From positions 38,797,538 through 38,861,537 of the forward strand of contig JAFMSR010000006.1 in NCBI GenBank assembly GCA_022818135.1: 64,000 nt of DNA, in the 5' to 3' direction. The notes beneath the pieces were generated by a model. The model had not been told where the DNA came from. It ran no database searches and saw only the letters and a list, made by a program, of their open reading frames with translations. Within the stretch, counting starts at the first letter, position 1; each line of letters begins with the position of its first letter. The stretch comes from Saxidomus purpurata (taxonomy: Eukaryota > Mollusca > Bivalvia > Venerida > Veneridae). The position numbers and the translations under genes are program-made. Shown here one piece after another: positions 23,781 to 35,680 of the stretch.

Positions 23781-25134
23781 AGCTCGACTATTCGGAGAAT
23801 ATGGAGAGCTATTACAGTCACTTGTGCGTCGGCGTCGGCGTTGCTTCTTTGGTTAAAGTTTTGCCTGCTAAGTACTATCATGCACATATCTCAGTAACCA
23901 CTTATGATATTGACTTGAAACTTTGTTAATGTCTTTAAGGGTGTCATACAATCAAGTCAGATAACTCTTGTATAAATTTAGTACAAATTATGGCCCTTGT
24001 TTGACTTTGAAATTTGGTTAAAGTTTTGCCTGCTAGGTACTATCATGCACATATTTCAGTAACCACTTATGATATTGACTTGAAACTTCGTTAATGTCTC
24101 TAGGGGTGTCACACAGTCAAGTCAGATAACTCTTGTATAAATTTAGTACAAATTATGGCCCTTGTTTGACTTTGAAAATTTGGTTAAAGTTTTGCCTGCT
24201 AGGTACTATCATGCACATATCTTAGTAACCACTTATGATATTGACTTGAAACTTGGTAAATGTCTTTAGGGGTGTCACACAGTCAAGTCAGATAACTCTT
24301 GTATAAATTTAGTGCAAGTTATGGCCCTTGTTTGACTTTGAAAATTTGGTTAAAGTTTTGCCTGCTTGGTACTATCATGTACATATCTCAGTAACCTCTT
24401 ATGATATTGACTTGAACTTTGTTAATGTTCTTAAGGGGTGTCACACAGTCAAGTCAGATAACTCTTGTTCAAATTTAGTAAAAATTATGGCCCTTGTTTC
24501 ACTTCGAAAATTTGGTTAAAGTTTTGCCTGCTAGGTATACTATCATGTACATATCTCAGTAACCACTTGTGATATTGACTTGAACTTTTTTAATGTCTTA
24601 AGGGGTGTCACACAGTCAAGTCAGATAACTCTTGTATAAATTTGATACAAATTATGGCCCTTGTTTGACTTTGAAAATTTGGTTAAAGTTTTGCCTGCTA
24701 GGTACTATCATGCACATATCTCAGTAACCACTTATGATATTGACTTGAAACTTTGTTAATGTCTTAAGGGGTGTCACACAGTCAAGTCAGATAACTCTTG
24801 TATAAATTTAGTGCAAATTATGGCCCTTGTTTGACTTTGAAAATTTGGCCAAAGTTTTGCATGCAAGGTACTATCATGCACATGTCTCAGTAACCATTTA
24901 TGGTAGTTATATCAAACTTAACAATAGTGTTCAGGGGTACATTTTGTATCAAACAATTAATTTACCAAAAATTAAATATATAGTGATAGATTTTGACTTT
25001 TTTTATGATTCAACTTTCCTAGTTTATACTTAATAGTTAGCAGAATTTTGTTTGCTATTATACTGATAAAAGTTTTGTTTTATTAGCAAACACCCACAAT
25101 AGTCGAGCTTGCTGTCTTATGGACAGCTCTTGTT
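23781..25134 (+). mobile_element. hairpin-ended element, AGCTCGAC subfamily, long copy
   Basis: The 5' foldback is AGCTCGACTATTCGGAGAAT...AGAGCT, then GTCGGCGTCGGCG. The core has ~6.5 copies of a ~166-bp unit (GTCAGATAACTCTTGTATAA, TTATGGCCCTTGTTTGACTT, TGCCTGCTAGGTACTATCAT). The 3' end is AGTCGAGCTTGCTGTC...GACAGCTCTTGTT. Same blueprint as 9567-10641. Frames at 23684-23897, 24328-24519 and 24827-25033 are translations of it. Confidence 0.85.
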
Positions 25135-25195
25135 TAGTTAATATCATAGCTGCAGTGTGTGCCTTGATCTGCTGCTTTGTCTCCTAGTTGGACAT

Positions 25196-25452
25196 TCTGT
25201 GTAGGGAATGTTTATGGGTACTTAGTTCTTCTGTGTAGGGAATGTTTATGGGTGCTTAGTTCTTCTGTGTAGGGAATGTTTATTGGTGCTTAGTTCTCCT
25301 GTGTAGGGAATGTTTATGGGTGCTTAGTTCTTCTGTGTAGGGAATGTTTATGGGTGCTTAGTTCTTCTGTTAGTTCTTCTGTGTAGGAAATGTTTATGTG
25401 TGCTTAGTTCTTCTGTGTGGGGAACATTGATGAGTGCTCAGTTCTTCTGGGG
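25196..25452. repeat. 34-bp minisatellite, ~7.5 copies
   Basis: The unit is AGTTCTTCTGTGTAGGGAAT plus GTTTATGGGTGCTT. Right-hand copies are diverged (GGGGAACATTGATGAGTGCT). Confidence 0.93.
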
Positions 25453-26192
25453 GAGAGGGCATTGATTGGTGCTTTGTTTGATGGTGTTGAAGATAATATT
25501 TCTTATTTTACATTACAAATATTGTGATAATATGCAGAAAGAATTCTGTGAGATTTTTTTCATCCGATACTTAAGTCCTGTAAATGAACTGTGTTTTCAG
25601 AATAGATCCAGTTATGAGAACCATTACCTCAGGAATTGGCAAAACTTGGAACATTCTGTCAGACTTGCATTGATCATCATGTTTTTGACAGGTTATTGGT
25701 AGCACTTTACGCGAACTTGGCAGTTATTGCACTTAGGTGGTTGTGCAGCCATGAAGGAGGGAGAAAATACTTAATAATATCTCAAAATCACAGATTTACT
25801 TGTCTGTAGACTCTCAGTTAATGTTACCTTATTACTTGTCCCCAGTAAACTTTACGTAATCAAATATTGACTGCACTTGATTAACAGTCTAGTTGTCGGA
25901 AAGTCAGCATTTTGCTTATTGCAATTTTCCTGCAGTACTGCATTATACAATTACAGACTAATAGTGAAGGTAAGAGTTTAATGGATCTGTTAAAAATGCT
26001 TTTGACGAAGGATGAAACATTTGGCCGAAGAACACCATATCCTTTTATGATTGTTTAAGTAGTAAAAAAGTGCCAGACGGTGGCCATTTTCCGACTGGAC
26101 ATTGGGATATATTCAGTTTTAATTTAGGTCAAAATAAAGTTTTAATTCAAAAATTCAAATGAATTTTATGACTTGAATACTTAATTGTAATT
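25453..26192. other. intronic, nothing recognised
   Basis: AT-rich sequence. The 78-codon frame at 25466-25702 has no known domain. Confidence 0.4.
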
Positions 26193-28420
26193 AAGTCTAT
26201 TCCCAAGACTATAGTCTACTCCCCTGATTATAGTCTATTCCCCTGACTATAGTGTCTATTCCCCTTACTGAAGTCTATTCCCCATACAATAGAGTCTATT
26301 CCCCTTACTGTAGTCTATTCCCCATACTATAGTGTCTGTTCCTCTTACTGAAGTCTATTAGAGTCTATTCCCCTTACTGAAGTCTATTCCCCATACTTTA
26401 GAGTCTATTCCCCTTACTGAAGCCTATTCCCCATACTATAGAGTCTATATATACATTACTGAAGTCTATTCCCCATACTATAGTGTCTATTTCCCTTATT
26501 GTAGTCTATTCCCTATACTATAGAGTCTATTCCCCTTACTGAAGTCTATTCCCCATACAATAGAGTCTATTCCCCTTACTGTAGTCTATTCCCCATACTA
26601 TAGTGTCTGTTCCTCTTACTGAAGTCTATTCCCCATACTATAGAGTCTATTCCCCTTACTGAAGTCTATTCCCCATACTTTAGAGTCTATTCCCCTTACT
26701 GAAGCCTATTCCCCGTACTATAGAGTCTATATATACATTACTGAAGTCTATTCCCCATACTATAGTGTCTATTTCCCTTATTGTAGTCTATTCCCTATAC
26801 TATAGAGTCTATGGAGTCTATTCCCCTTACTGAAGTCTATTCCCCATACTATAGTGTCTATTCCCCTTACTGAAGTCTATTCCCCATACTATAGTGTCTA
26901 TTCCCCTTACTGAAGTCTATTCCCCATACTATAGAATCTATTTCCCTTATTGTAGTCTATTCCCCATACTATGGAGTCTATGGAGTCTATTCCCCTTACT
27001 GAAGTCTATTCCCCATACTTTAGAGTCTATTTCCATTATTGTAGTCTATTCCCCATACTATAGAGTCTATTCCCTTTACTGAAGTCTATTCCCCATACTA
27101 TAGTGTGTATTCCCCTTACTGAAGTCTATTCCCCATACTAAAGTCTATTCCATCTATTCCCCATACTATAGTGTGTATTCCCCATACTATAGAGTCTATT
27201 CCCCTTACTGAAGTCTATTCCCCATACTATAGAGTCTATTTCCCTTACTGAAGTCTATTCCCCATACTATAGGGTCTATTCCCCTTACTGTAGTCTATTC
27301 CCCATACTATAGAGTCTATTCCCCTTACTGAAGTCTATTCCCCATACTATAGAGTCTATTCCCCTTACTGAAGTCTATTCCCCATACTATAGAGTCTATT
27401 TCCCTTACTGAAGTCTATTCCCCATACTATAGAGTCTATTCCCCTTACTGAAGTCTATTCCCCATACTATAGAGTCTATTCCCCTTACTGTAGTCTATTT
27501 CCCTGATTGTAGTCTATTCCCCTTACTGAAGTCTATTCCCCATACTATAGAGTCTATTTCCCTTACTGTAGTCTATTTCCCTTATTGTAGTCTATTCCCC
27601 TTACTGAAGTCTATTCCCCATACTATAGAGTCTATTTCCCTTATTATAGTCTATTCCCCATACTATAAAGTCTATTCCCCTTACTGAAGTCTATTCCCCA
27701 TACTATAGTGTCTATTCCCCTTACTGAAGTCTATTCCCCATACTAAAGTCTATTCCATCTATTCCCCTTACTGTAGTCTATTCCCCATACTATAGAGTCT
27801 ATTCCCCTTACTGAAGTCTATTCCCCATACTATAGAGTCTATTCCCCTTATTGTAGTCTATTCCCCACACTATAGTGTCTATTTCCCATATTGTAGTCTA
27901 TTCCCCACACTATAGTGTCTATTCCCCTTACTGTAGTCTATTTTCCTTTATTGTAGTCTATTCCCCTAACTGAAGTCTATTCCCCATACTATAGAGTCTA
28001 TTCCCCTTACTGTAGTCTATTTCCCTTATTGTAGTCTATTCCCCTTACTGAAGTCTATTCCCCATACTATAGAGTATATTTCCCTTCTTATAGTCTATTC
28101 CCCATACTATAAAGTCTATTCCCCTGACTGAAGTCTGTTCCCCATACTATAGTGTCTATTCCCCTTACTGAAGTCTATTCCCCATACTATAGAGTCTATT
28201 TCCCTTACTGAAGTCTATTCCCCATACTATAGAGTCTATTCCCCTTACTGAAGTCTATTCCCCATACTATAGAGTCAATTTCCCTTACTGGAGTCTATTT
28301 CCCTTATTGTAGTCTATTCCCCTTACTGAAGTCTATTCCCCATACTATAGAGTCTATTTCCCTTATTGTAGTCTATTCCCAAGACTACATAGTCTGTTCC
28401 CCTGATTATAGTCTTACAAT
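26193..28420. repeat. 40-bp minisatellite of two ~20-bp subunits, ~55 copies
   Basis: Subunits are AGTCTATTCCCCTTACTGA (19 bp) and AGTCTATTCCCCATACTATA plus G (21 bp). Rare variants show larger blocks: GAGTCTATATATACATTACT at 26441 and 26723 lies 282 bp (7 units) apart in matching context. Both outer edges carry the variants CCCAAGACTA and CCCCTGATTATAGTC. A short remnant (GTAGTCTATTCCGCTGACTA) continues at 30414-30443, beyond the TIR element inserted at the right edge. Confidence 0.97.
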
Positions 28421-28435
28421 AATTCCTTGAGTATG

Positions 28436-30407
28436 CAGTGAATAATCTAGGTTTTGATTTATATGAGTCCCTGGGACGCACATTTTTCAAAACAAGGAGT
28501 CCCAGCTATGAAACAATGAGTGCCTTTCCCAAAAAGTCAGAAAATAGAATCATCCCCGCCGAATTATTTTCGTTGCAAATCGCCGCTGTGGTGTGTTTTT
28601 TTTTCCAAATATAATTGTTTCTAAAAGTATTGAATTACTGAAAATATTAATTACCTTTTACGTAGATTTAAAATATTTATTTCCGTTAAAAATCTGCTGT
28701 AATTAGTCGAGGTTTATTCTCCAATTAGCATTTTGTCACTCACAAATGTCGCGGTAGGTGTGAAAAATACGAGCATTCATAAAGGATGACAAACTAACTA
28801 CGTCAACTTTGAAATTTCGAGCTGTGTGACACCACTGATTGAGTAATGTTTGATAATTTGTGAATGCGAAAAGTATTTTTAATTAACTTAATTAACATTT
28901 ATAAGTTCCAACTATTCTTTATTTAAAATAAACGTTATGTTTATAACAAAATCGCGGCGCTTCAAGCCGATTTTTTCTAAGTAACAATTTTCTTCTACAA
29001 TGTATTTACTTTAAAGAATTACCTTTGCCGAATAAAATAATTTCTACAGCGACTTCTTTTACTCATAAAGCCGCAGGTGTTACGAGATCAAAGGGCGTAC
29101 ACTGACGCTGAGTTTTGTTTGAACCAAGCGAAGCACGTGGCATTAAAAAGACCAAATATTTTGACAGGTAGTGACAAGTCTGAATATTTTGGAATTATAA
29201 AAACTAGTTTGGAATAGACAATGTATAATATGAGTAAGTTTTATTTTGGTTATGCACTATATCAAGCTATACAAAAATTACTCCCGTCGGCAAATATTTT
29301 CGAATTTGATAAATGTACAAAAGTAAAAAATACGTGTATACAAATTTTCACAGAAAATAATTCTAATTTAATGTCCTGTAAGCTGTCTGAAACACCACTC
29401 TAAGTACCGCGATTTTACACCCGCGAAGTGCCGCGATTTTTTAACTATTTCAAGTGAAAATTCTTCTAAATACTCACAGGAAATGCAAGTTTGTGGACGA
29501 TATTCTTTTATACAAACTGTCGCAAGCATATACCCAAGTCTCGCATTTCACATGCTTGCGTCCTTAAGGACGCACATACGGTATATCGGTTTTTTTTCGC
29601 GTACGTCAAATTTCGCGATTTTGGTCCTGTTTTAATTTTAGCGACTCTAATTTTCGCGATTTTAAAAATGTTGATTTTGATTTTCGCGTTTTTTAACTAA
29701 GGGTGGAAATTTACATCGACATCGTTTTATAAATAAAAGGGAAATCACTGTGATAGTGCTTTAACATAATCCCGAACTGCTCCTGTTGTTTTATTTGTTC
29801 GCTAAAATAAACAATAAATAGTAAAACATCATGTTTATTCAATGAATGAATGGTATTTATGGCGCATCGATAATGAATTTCGCACTTTCGCGGAGATAGT
29901 TTTTACAGGTTTCAACTGTTTTAATGCTCAATGATCTTTAGAGGTTAGTATTTAACACCTGTCCTGATATTGCTTTCAGTAAAGTAAAGTAAATAACTGA
30001 CACCTTATTTAATATGATACTTATACAGTTAATGTTAGATAATGTGCTAATCGTGTTATAACGTGTAAACAAATAAGGATTAAGTCAAGTATCATACTAA
30101 CATATACATGTAATTATTGCAACTCTCTATATTGATTATGATATCAAACATCTCGGCGAATTATTTTTTATGTTTACACCATTATGCAAACTGATGGTAA
30201 GAATATCGACAATGCGGAACTTAAAATTTCGCGAAATGTTGTACTAAGATTTCGCTGATTCTAAAGTTCGCGATTTTCTCTGCTCGCTAAATATAGCGAA
30301 AATTAGACACACGCGAAAAAAAAACGATATACGGTATTTCAAATCTTTGCGTCCTTTGCATTTTTTGTGCGTCTATGACGCAGGACGCAGGGCTAGATTA
30401 TTCACTG
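28436..30407. mobile_element. 2-kb TIR element inserted in the 40-bp array
   Basis: Perfect 15-bp ends CAGTGAATAATCTAG and CTAGATTATTCACTG, flanked by the direct repeat AGTATG (28430-28435 and 30408-30413). The interior is 1.97 kb and AT-rich but contains CG-rich motifs (CGCGATTTT, GACGCAC) that differ from its surroundings. The 60-codon frame at 29221-29403 has no transposase similarity that I recognise, so the element looks non-autonomous. A second TIR element is nested at 29577-30336. Superfamily is not assigned. Confidence 0.75.
29577..30336. mobile_element. nested TIR element (TACGGTATATCG ends)
   Basis: Left end TACGGTATATCGGTTTTTTT (then TCGCG); right end (CGCG then) AAAAAAAAACGATATACGGTA. 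The outer 15 bases match at 13 positions as an inverted repeat. The interior repeats TTTCGCGATTTT-like motifs. It lies inside the 28436-30407 element, so it is either a later insertion or part of that element's own structure. Confidence 0.6.
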
Positions 30408-30443
30408 AGTATGTAGTCTATTCCGCTGACTATAATCTAATGA

Positions 30444-30813
30444 ATAAACATAAGAAATTAACAAGAAAACATAGGTAAGCTAGTAATTGGCAAACCCACA
30501 AATAAAAGTAATAACTAATTCATAGGAAAAAGACATTGCCAGTAGCAATATTACTATATATCTGTGATATTTCTTGTAAATCACAAATTGAGTGTAACAT
30601 CGGAGACAAGAATTTGGAGAACGAAGCTGTTTCCCGTCCCGCAGTGACAGAACTCTATGGGAAGCCGGGTAAAATTGGCGTCACTTAGTTTGGAATCTTG
30701 TCTGCTTAAGTATAGGAGGAAACACAGAAATCTTTTTTGTATGAAACCAGCTGAGAATTCATTATTTAACCAGTTATCAGTGTTTAGAAGCTGTCTTGTC
30801 ACTGGTCATTAAC
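30444..30813. other. intronic, nothing recognised
   Basis: Single-copy-looking AT-rich sequence between two arrays. The minus frame 30581-30802 (73 codons) is unrecognised. Confidence 0.4.
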
Positions 30814-31358
30814 AGACTGACTGTATGATAAATACAAGTCAAACCCAGACTGTATGATAAGTGCACTGTCTGTATGATTAGTACACTGACTGTATGATTT
30901 GTTGGTATAAAAGGAACTCTGACTGTATGATTTGTGCAAGAAAAACTGTGTAATGGTGCACTGTCTGTGTGATTGGTGCACTTACTGTGTGATTGATGCA
31001 CTGTTTGTGTGATTATTGAACTGTTTGTGTGATTGTTGCACTCTTTGTGTGATTCAGGTGCACTTACTGTGTGATTGTTGCACTGTTTGTGTGATTGTTG
31101 AACTGTTTGTGTGATTGTTACACTTACTGTGTGATTGTTGAACTGTTTGTGTGATTGTTGCACTGTCTGTGTGATTGGTGCACTGTCTGTGTGATTGTTG
31201 CACTGTTTGTGTGATTGTTGAACTGTTTGTGTGATTGTTGCACTGTTTGTGTGATTGTTGCACTGTTTGTGTGATTGCTGCACTGTTTGTGTGATTGTTG
31301 AACTGTTTGTGTGATTGTTGCACTGTTTGTTTGATTGGTGTGTCAGACTGTATGATGA
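30814..31358. repeat. 20-bp minisatellite, ~27 copies
   Basis: The consensus is CACTGTTTGTGTGATTGTTG, with CACTGTCTG, AACTGTTTG and GGTGCA variants; the left part is diverged (CTGACTGTATGATTTGTG). Minus-strand frames of 60-168 codons (30777-31323) are Q/N/H/S/T-rich repeat translations: the unit has no stop in the minus frames. Confidence 0.96.
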
Positions 31359-31379
31359 TGCAATTGAAACTTAAACAGG

Positions 31380-32036
31380 TTTTGAAATACCAGCCAGGAA
31401 AAGTGTAATGTAGTGGTAAAACAAAGGTCTATAAATTACTCAGGAAAATTGTATTGCAATGCTATAAAACTTTCTAAAATACCAGCCAGGTAAGGTGTTA
31501 TCTTATGATATGATAGGTTCTGAAATTCCAGTCAGGAAAAGTGTAATGTAAAGATATGATAGGTTCTATGATACCAGCCAGGAAAAGTGTAATGTAATTA
31601 TGTAATATGTTCTTAAATACCAGCCAGGAAAAGTGCAATGTAATAATATAACAGGTTCTAAAATACCAGCCAGGAAAGGTGTAATGTAATTATGTAATAT
31701 GTTATAAAATACAAGACAGGAAAAGTGTAATGTAATAATAGGTTCTAAAATTCCAGCCAGGAAAAGTGTAATGTAATGGAATAATAGGTTCTAAAATTCC
31801 AGCCAGGAAAAGTGTAATGTAATGGATTAATAGGTTCTAAAATTCCAGCCAGGAAAAGTGTAATGTAATTATGTAATATGTTATAAAATACAAGACAGGA
31901 GGAGTGTTATGTAATAATATAACATGTTCTAAAATTCCAGCCAGGAAAAGTGCAATGTAATGATATATTAGGTTCTTAAATACCAGCCAGGAAAAGTGTA
32001 GTGTACTGGTGTCTACACTGGTTCTAAATACCAGCA
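31380..32036. repeat. ~46-bp minisatellite, ~14 copies
   Basis: The unit is CTAAAATTCCAGCCAGGAAA plus AGTGTAATGTAATGGAATAA and TAGGTT. Length varies among copies and diverged copies lie at both ends. Confidence 0.94.
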
Positions 32037-32890
32037 GAGTGTTATTATCAGGACTTATGGGCTAACAGCAATGGAAATACTGGTGGTCTGAGTGTGCCAG
32101 GAGGTATGCATGTTGTAACTTTGTAATCATGTCAGCTTCACATTGGATCCGATTAAAAATAATCTATAAAGATATATTAATCAGATTGTCAGTGTACATA
32201 ATGCTGTCTGTAACTTTTCTGGGAAAAGAATGGAATTTTTATTTGTTTCATCTCTTGCACTATTTTTGAAGTAATATATATGTCCACATAAAAGAATATT
32301 TGAAAAATTCATTTGACTGAGTTTTGATAATTTTGGAATAAAAATAAGGTTTTGCTATAAGAATATTTTGATGTGTTCTGGGCCTGGGTTAGTGTACCTC
32401 ATTTTATTGCCTGCTTCCCCTCAACCAGGGCCGCTTAGAAATGAAGATGACTACATTTTTAGACACTTGAATTAATTCATACCACTAAAGCTGCAGTCTG
32501 AATCACTATAATTATGCAAGTAAGGGTCACTCTCTCATCATAATGTGAGATTAACAGCTATACTCAGAAACATTCCTCAACTCAACCTCGACTTATACAG
32601 AGAGGGACTGTTGGGCAGATCTAATGGGCCAGTGAATACTTTAAGCAATAAATCAACCAAATAAAATAAACTTTAATAATCAATTGACCAATGGATGTCA
32701 AGTAACGGACCCTTGGTGGAGGTCGAGTCAAGGAACGTCTTTTCTGAAAAATAGCCATAAGTCTGGATCACTTTCATCTCACTATGAGTGCAGGTCTAGA
32801 CCACTCTCTCATCAGCCAAAGCTGAGTAGGCAGTTTTGATGAAGAGTTAAACATTCTGTGTTAGTACACATTTGTACTAATACCCAGATT
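32037..32890. other. intronic, nothing recognised
   Basis: AT-rich single-copy-looking sequence with stops in all frames. Confidence 0.4.
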
Positions 32891-33090
32891 AGATGCCAAC
32901 TTCTTGAACAACCCTCATAGTATGGTCATACCCATGCCCACCAGAGTATATGCCAACGTCTTGAACAACCCTCATATAGTCATACCATACCAAATTTATT
33001 GCCAACGTCTTGAACAACCCTCATAATCTATGGTCATACCCATGCCCAGAGTAGTATGCCAACTTTCTGAACATCCCTCGTAATGCATGA
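32891..33090. repeat. ~55-bp tandem repeat, 4 copies
   Basis: Copies contain TGCCAACGTCTTGAACAACC, CTCATAGTATGGTCATACCC and ATGCCCA. Later copies carry small deletions. Confidence 0.85.
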
Positions 33091-34422
33091 CTAATGATAG
33101 TTGTATTAACCACATTATTCAGGAAATATCTCATCTGTTTTCATATTTTTCATTTCATGACCCTTTAAACCTTCCTATCATATACAGTAAGTATATATAG
33201 ATTTCACATAAAACTGAACAGCCCCACCCCTAAAATATGCAAAATCCTTGGATCTAGCAATTAATTTCAATTAGAGGATGCTTCTGCATGATTTAAAGAC
33301 AGCTTTAGAAGCCTCAATAAAATGTTGACTGCTAATTTGTATTATGGGTGCATGTAATTGAAAATGCAGGGCATAAAATAGGAAAATAGATATTGGAATG
33401 TAACATCTGTGAACCATAATGCTAACCTATCAAAAAAATTGTAGTCTTAAAGGATATGTAAATTATAAGCAGTGCCTATAACTGCCTTGTTGATAGTTTT
33501 ACTTTAATACACTAGTTTATCTACTTGGCTGTCTAATTATTGTGTTCTTTTTAGAAATGAGCATTTAAGATGATAAGTATTAAAACTCCTGCAGAGGGAA
33601 ATTTTAAGCTATAGATAACACAGAGATAAAACAGAACAAGTTTTATTATACCATTTATTTAATATGTGCCATGATTCAGGCTTTCCAAAGTTATTGCCCT
33701 TGGATTTGGATTTTTTTTTTAGCTTTTATTTATGGACTAAAGGTGTTGCAGTTATGCCCCTTAGACCAAAACAAAAATGATTCTTTTGTGATAAAGTTTT
33801 TGTTCATTAACAAAGCAATATTTCATAGGGGGTTGATAAGGGATGGGGTGTCAAATTTAAAGACACTACTGGTTCAAACAGTTTCTGGACCTAGCATGAC
33901 TTGAACATATACATTCAGAAAGTTTGATGTTCACATAGGACTATAAGTTCAACAAACAATGAAGGGCAGATAGCTTAGAACCTGCAAGAGTAACTGATCA
34001 AAATTTAGCTGAATTTTGATAACACCATGTTTGCTGATGGTAAGGATGGGGCTGTGGGTGTCACAGTTTAGAGTCTTGGTCAGAGATGGATAACATTGTT
34101 CAAAGTATATACAACAGAAGTACATCAGGGCGTTACTAATTTATCACAAGGTTAAATGTTGTTTTGTCATACAATTAACTCTTCTCTGCCAAAATATAAT
34201 TAACAAATATGAAATACACAAAAAATGAAATAGCAGTAGTTAATTGTGTAAGAAGCTTTTGATGAGGAGATATTCAGGTAAGATATCTTTGGTATGTTTA
34301 TAAATAATGTCTTGCTGCATAAAATACCACTTCTGAATACTTTAATACTGGTGTGATGCTGAAACATCATTGATTTCATGAAGAAGTTAGAAAATGGTTG
34401 TTGCAGCAAAATATTGTGTTAC
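33091..34422. other. intronic, nothing recognised
   Basis: AT-rich sequence. Frames at 33671-33904 (+, 77 codons) and 34200-34409 (-, 69 codons) have no known domain. Confidence 0.4.
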
Positions 34423-35360
34423 AGTTGCTGCATGAAACTATTGTTGTAGGTAATAGATGCTGCGGGAAACTATTGTTGTAGGTAATAGTTGCTGCATGAA
34501 ACCATTACTGTAAGTAAAGGATGCTGCAGGAAACTATTGTTGTAGGTAATAGTTGCTGCAGGAAACTATTGTTGAAGGTAATAGTTGCTGCAGTAAACTA
34601 TTGTTGTAGGTAATAGTTGCTGCAGGAAACTTTTGTTGTAGGTAATAGTTGCTGCAGGAAACTATTGTTGTAGGTAATAGATGCTGCAGAAAACTAATGT
34701 TGTAGGTAATAGTTGGTGCAGAAAACTTTTGTTGTAGGTAATAGTTGCTGCAGGAAACTATTGTTGAAGGTAATAGGTGCTGCAGGAAACTATTGTTGAA
34801 GGTAATAGTTGCTGCAGGAAACTATTGTTGTAGGTAATAGATGCTGCAGGAAACTATTGTTGAAGGTAATAGATGCTGCAGGAAACTATTGTTGAAGGTA
34901 ATAGTTGCTGCAGGAAACTATTGTTGTAGGTAATAGTTGCTGCAGGAAACTAATGTTGTAGGTAATAGTTGGTGCAGAAAACTTTTGTTGTAGGTAATAG
35001 TTGCTGCAGGAAACTATTGTTGAAGGTAATAGGTGCTGCAGGAAACTATTGTTGAAGGTAATAGTTGCTGCAGGAAACTATTGTTGTAGGTAATAGATGC
35101 TGCAGGAAACTATTGTTGAAGGTAATAGATGCTGCAGGAAACTATTGTTGAAGGTAATAGTTGCTGCAGGAAACTATTGTTGTAGGTAATAGTTGCTGCA
35201 GGAAACTAATGTTGAAGGTAATAGATGCTGCAGGAAACTATTGTTGAAGGTAATAGTTGCTGCAGGAAACTATTGTTGTAGGTAATAGTTGCTGCAGGAA
35301 ACTAATGTTGTAGGTAATAGATGCTGCAGAAAAACATAATACTTGCTGCAGGAAACTGTG
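34423..35360. repeat. 32-bp minisatellite, ~29 copies, with 256-bp higher-order repeat
   Basis: The unit is GTTGCTGCAGGAAACTATTG plus TTGTAGGTAATA. Variants are TTGAAGG, ATAGATGC and GTTGGTGCAGAAAACTTT. The last occurs at 34712 and 34968, exactly 256 bp (8 units) apart, with neighbouring variants in the same order, so an 8-unit block was duplicated. It lies ~225 bp before the terminal PHPT1 exon. Confidence 0.97.
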
Positions 35361-35584
35361 TTGGTGCATGCATCTGAAAGTGTTAAGAAGATATTTGTAT
35401 AGAAATCAGTGTTGCTGAAGCTAAGGATTACAGACTTAATTTACAGCATTAATTATGCACGAAAAAATTCATGTTTCTTACATGTTTCGTAAAATGGTTA
35501 CATGGATTTAACATGGTAAGATTGCTTCACTAAAATTAGTTACCCTCAGACATTATGTAACATAGCCTTGCTTTCTATTTTCAG

Positions 35585-35680
35585 GGTTATGGACAAGCAA
35601 ATCACAGTATAACTGCAAGAATACTGAGCAAGAAGTTCAGGGATTATGACAACATCACATGGAACAATGACGGTTACTAG
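35585..35680 (+). CDS. PHPT1: PHPT1, terminal coding exon with stop codon
   Basis: Encodes 31 residues and TAG: GYGQANHSITARILSKK followed by FRDYDNITWNNDGY. It matches the human PHPT1 C-terminus (YGPAQHAIS...DYEVTWANDGY) with one extra residue. The conserved H of QxxH (human His102) and the invariant C-terminal NDGY are present. The acceptor is ctttctattttcag at 35584, and the exon enters in phase 0, matching the phase of the exon ending at 17606. A second TAG follows directly at 35681. The two exons give 72 of an expected ~125 residues. The final exon sits just downstream of a 32-bp minisatellite ending near 35360. I see no frameshift or missing key residue, so the gene looks intact here. 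The joined frame is well supported, but splicing across ~18 kb is inferred. Confidence 0.93.
   Translation, partial: GYGQANHSITARILSKKFRDYDNITWNNDGY

Larger units (their letters stand above)
17607..35584 (+). other. large PHPT1 intron packed with satellites and mobile elements
   Basis: The interval between the two PHPT1 exons is 17,978 bases, with GT at 17607 and AG at 35583-35584. It holds hairpin-ended elements (17639-18583 and 23781-25134), a 71/72-bp satellite, a 40-bp array, a 20-bp array, 46-bp and 32-bp arrays and a 2-kb TIR element. Human PHPT1 is a compact gene, so the expansion here is due to repeats. No other coding exon with a recognisable product was found inside it on either strand. 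Confidence 0.85.
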
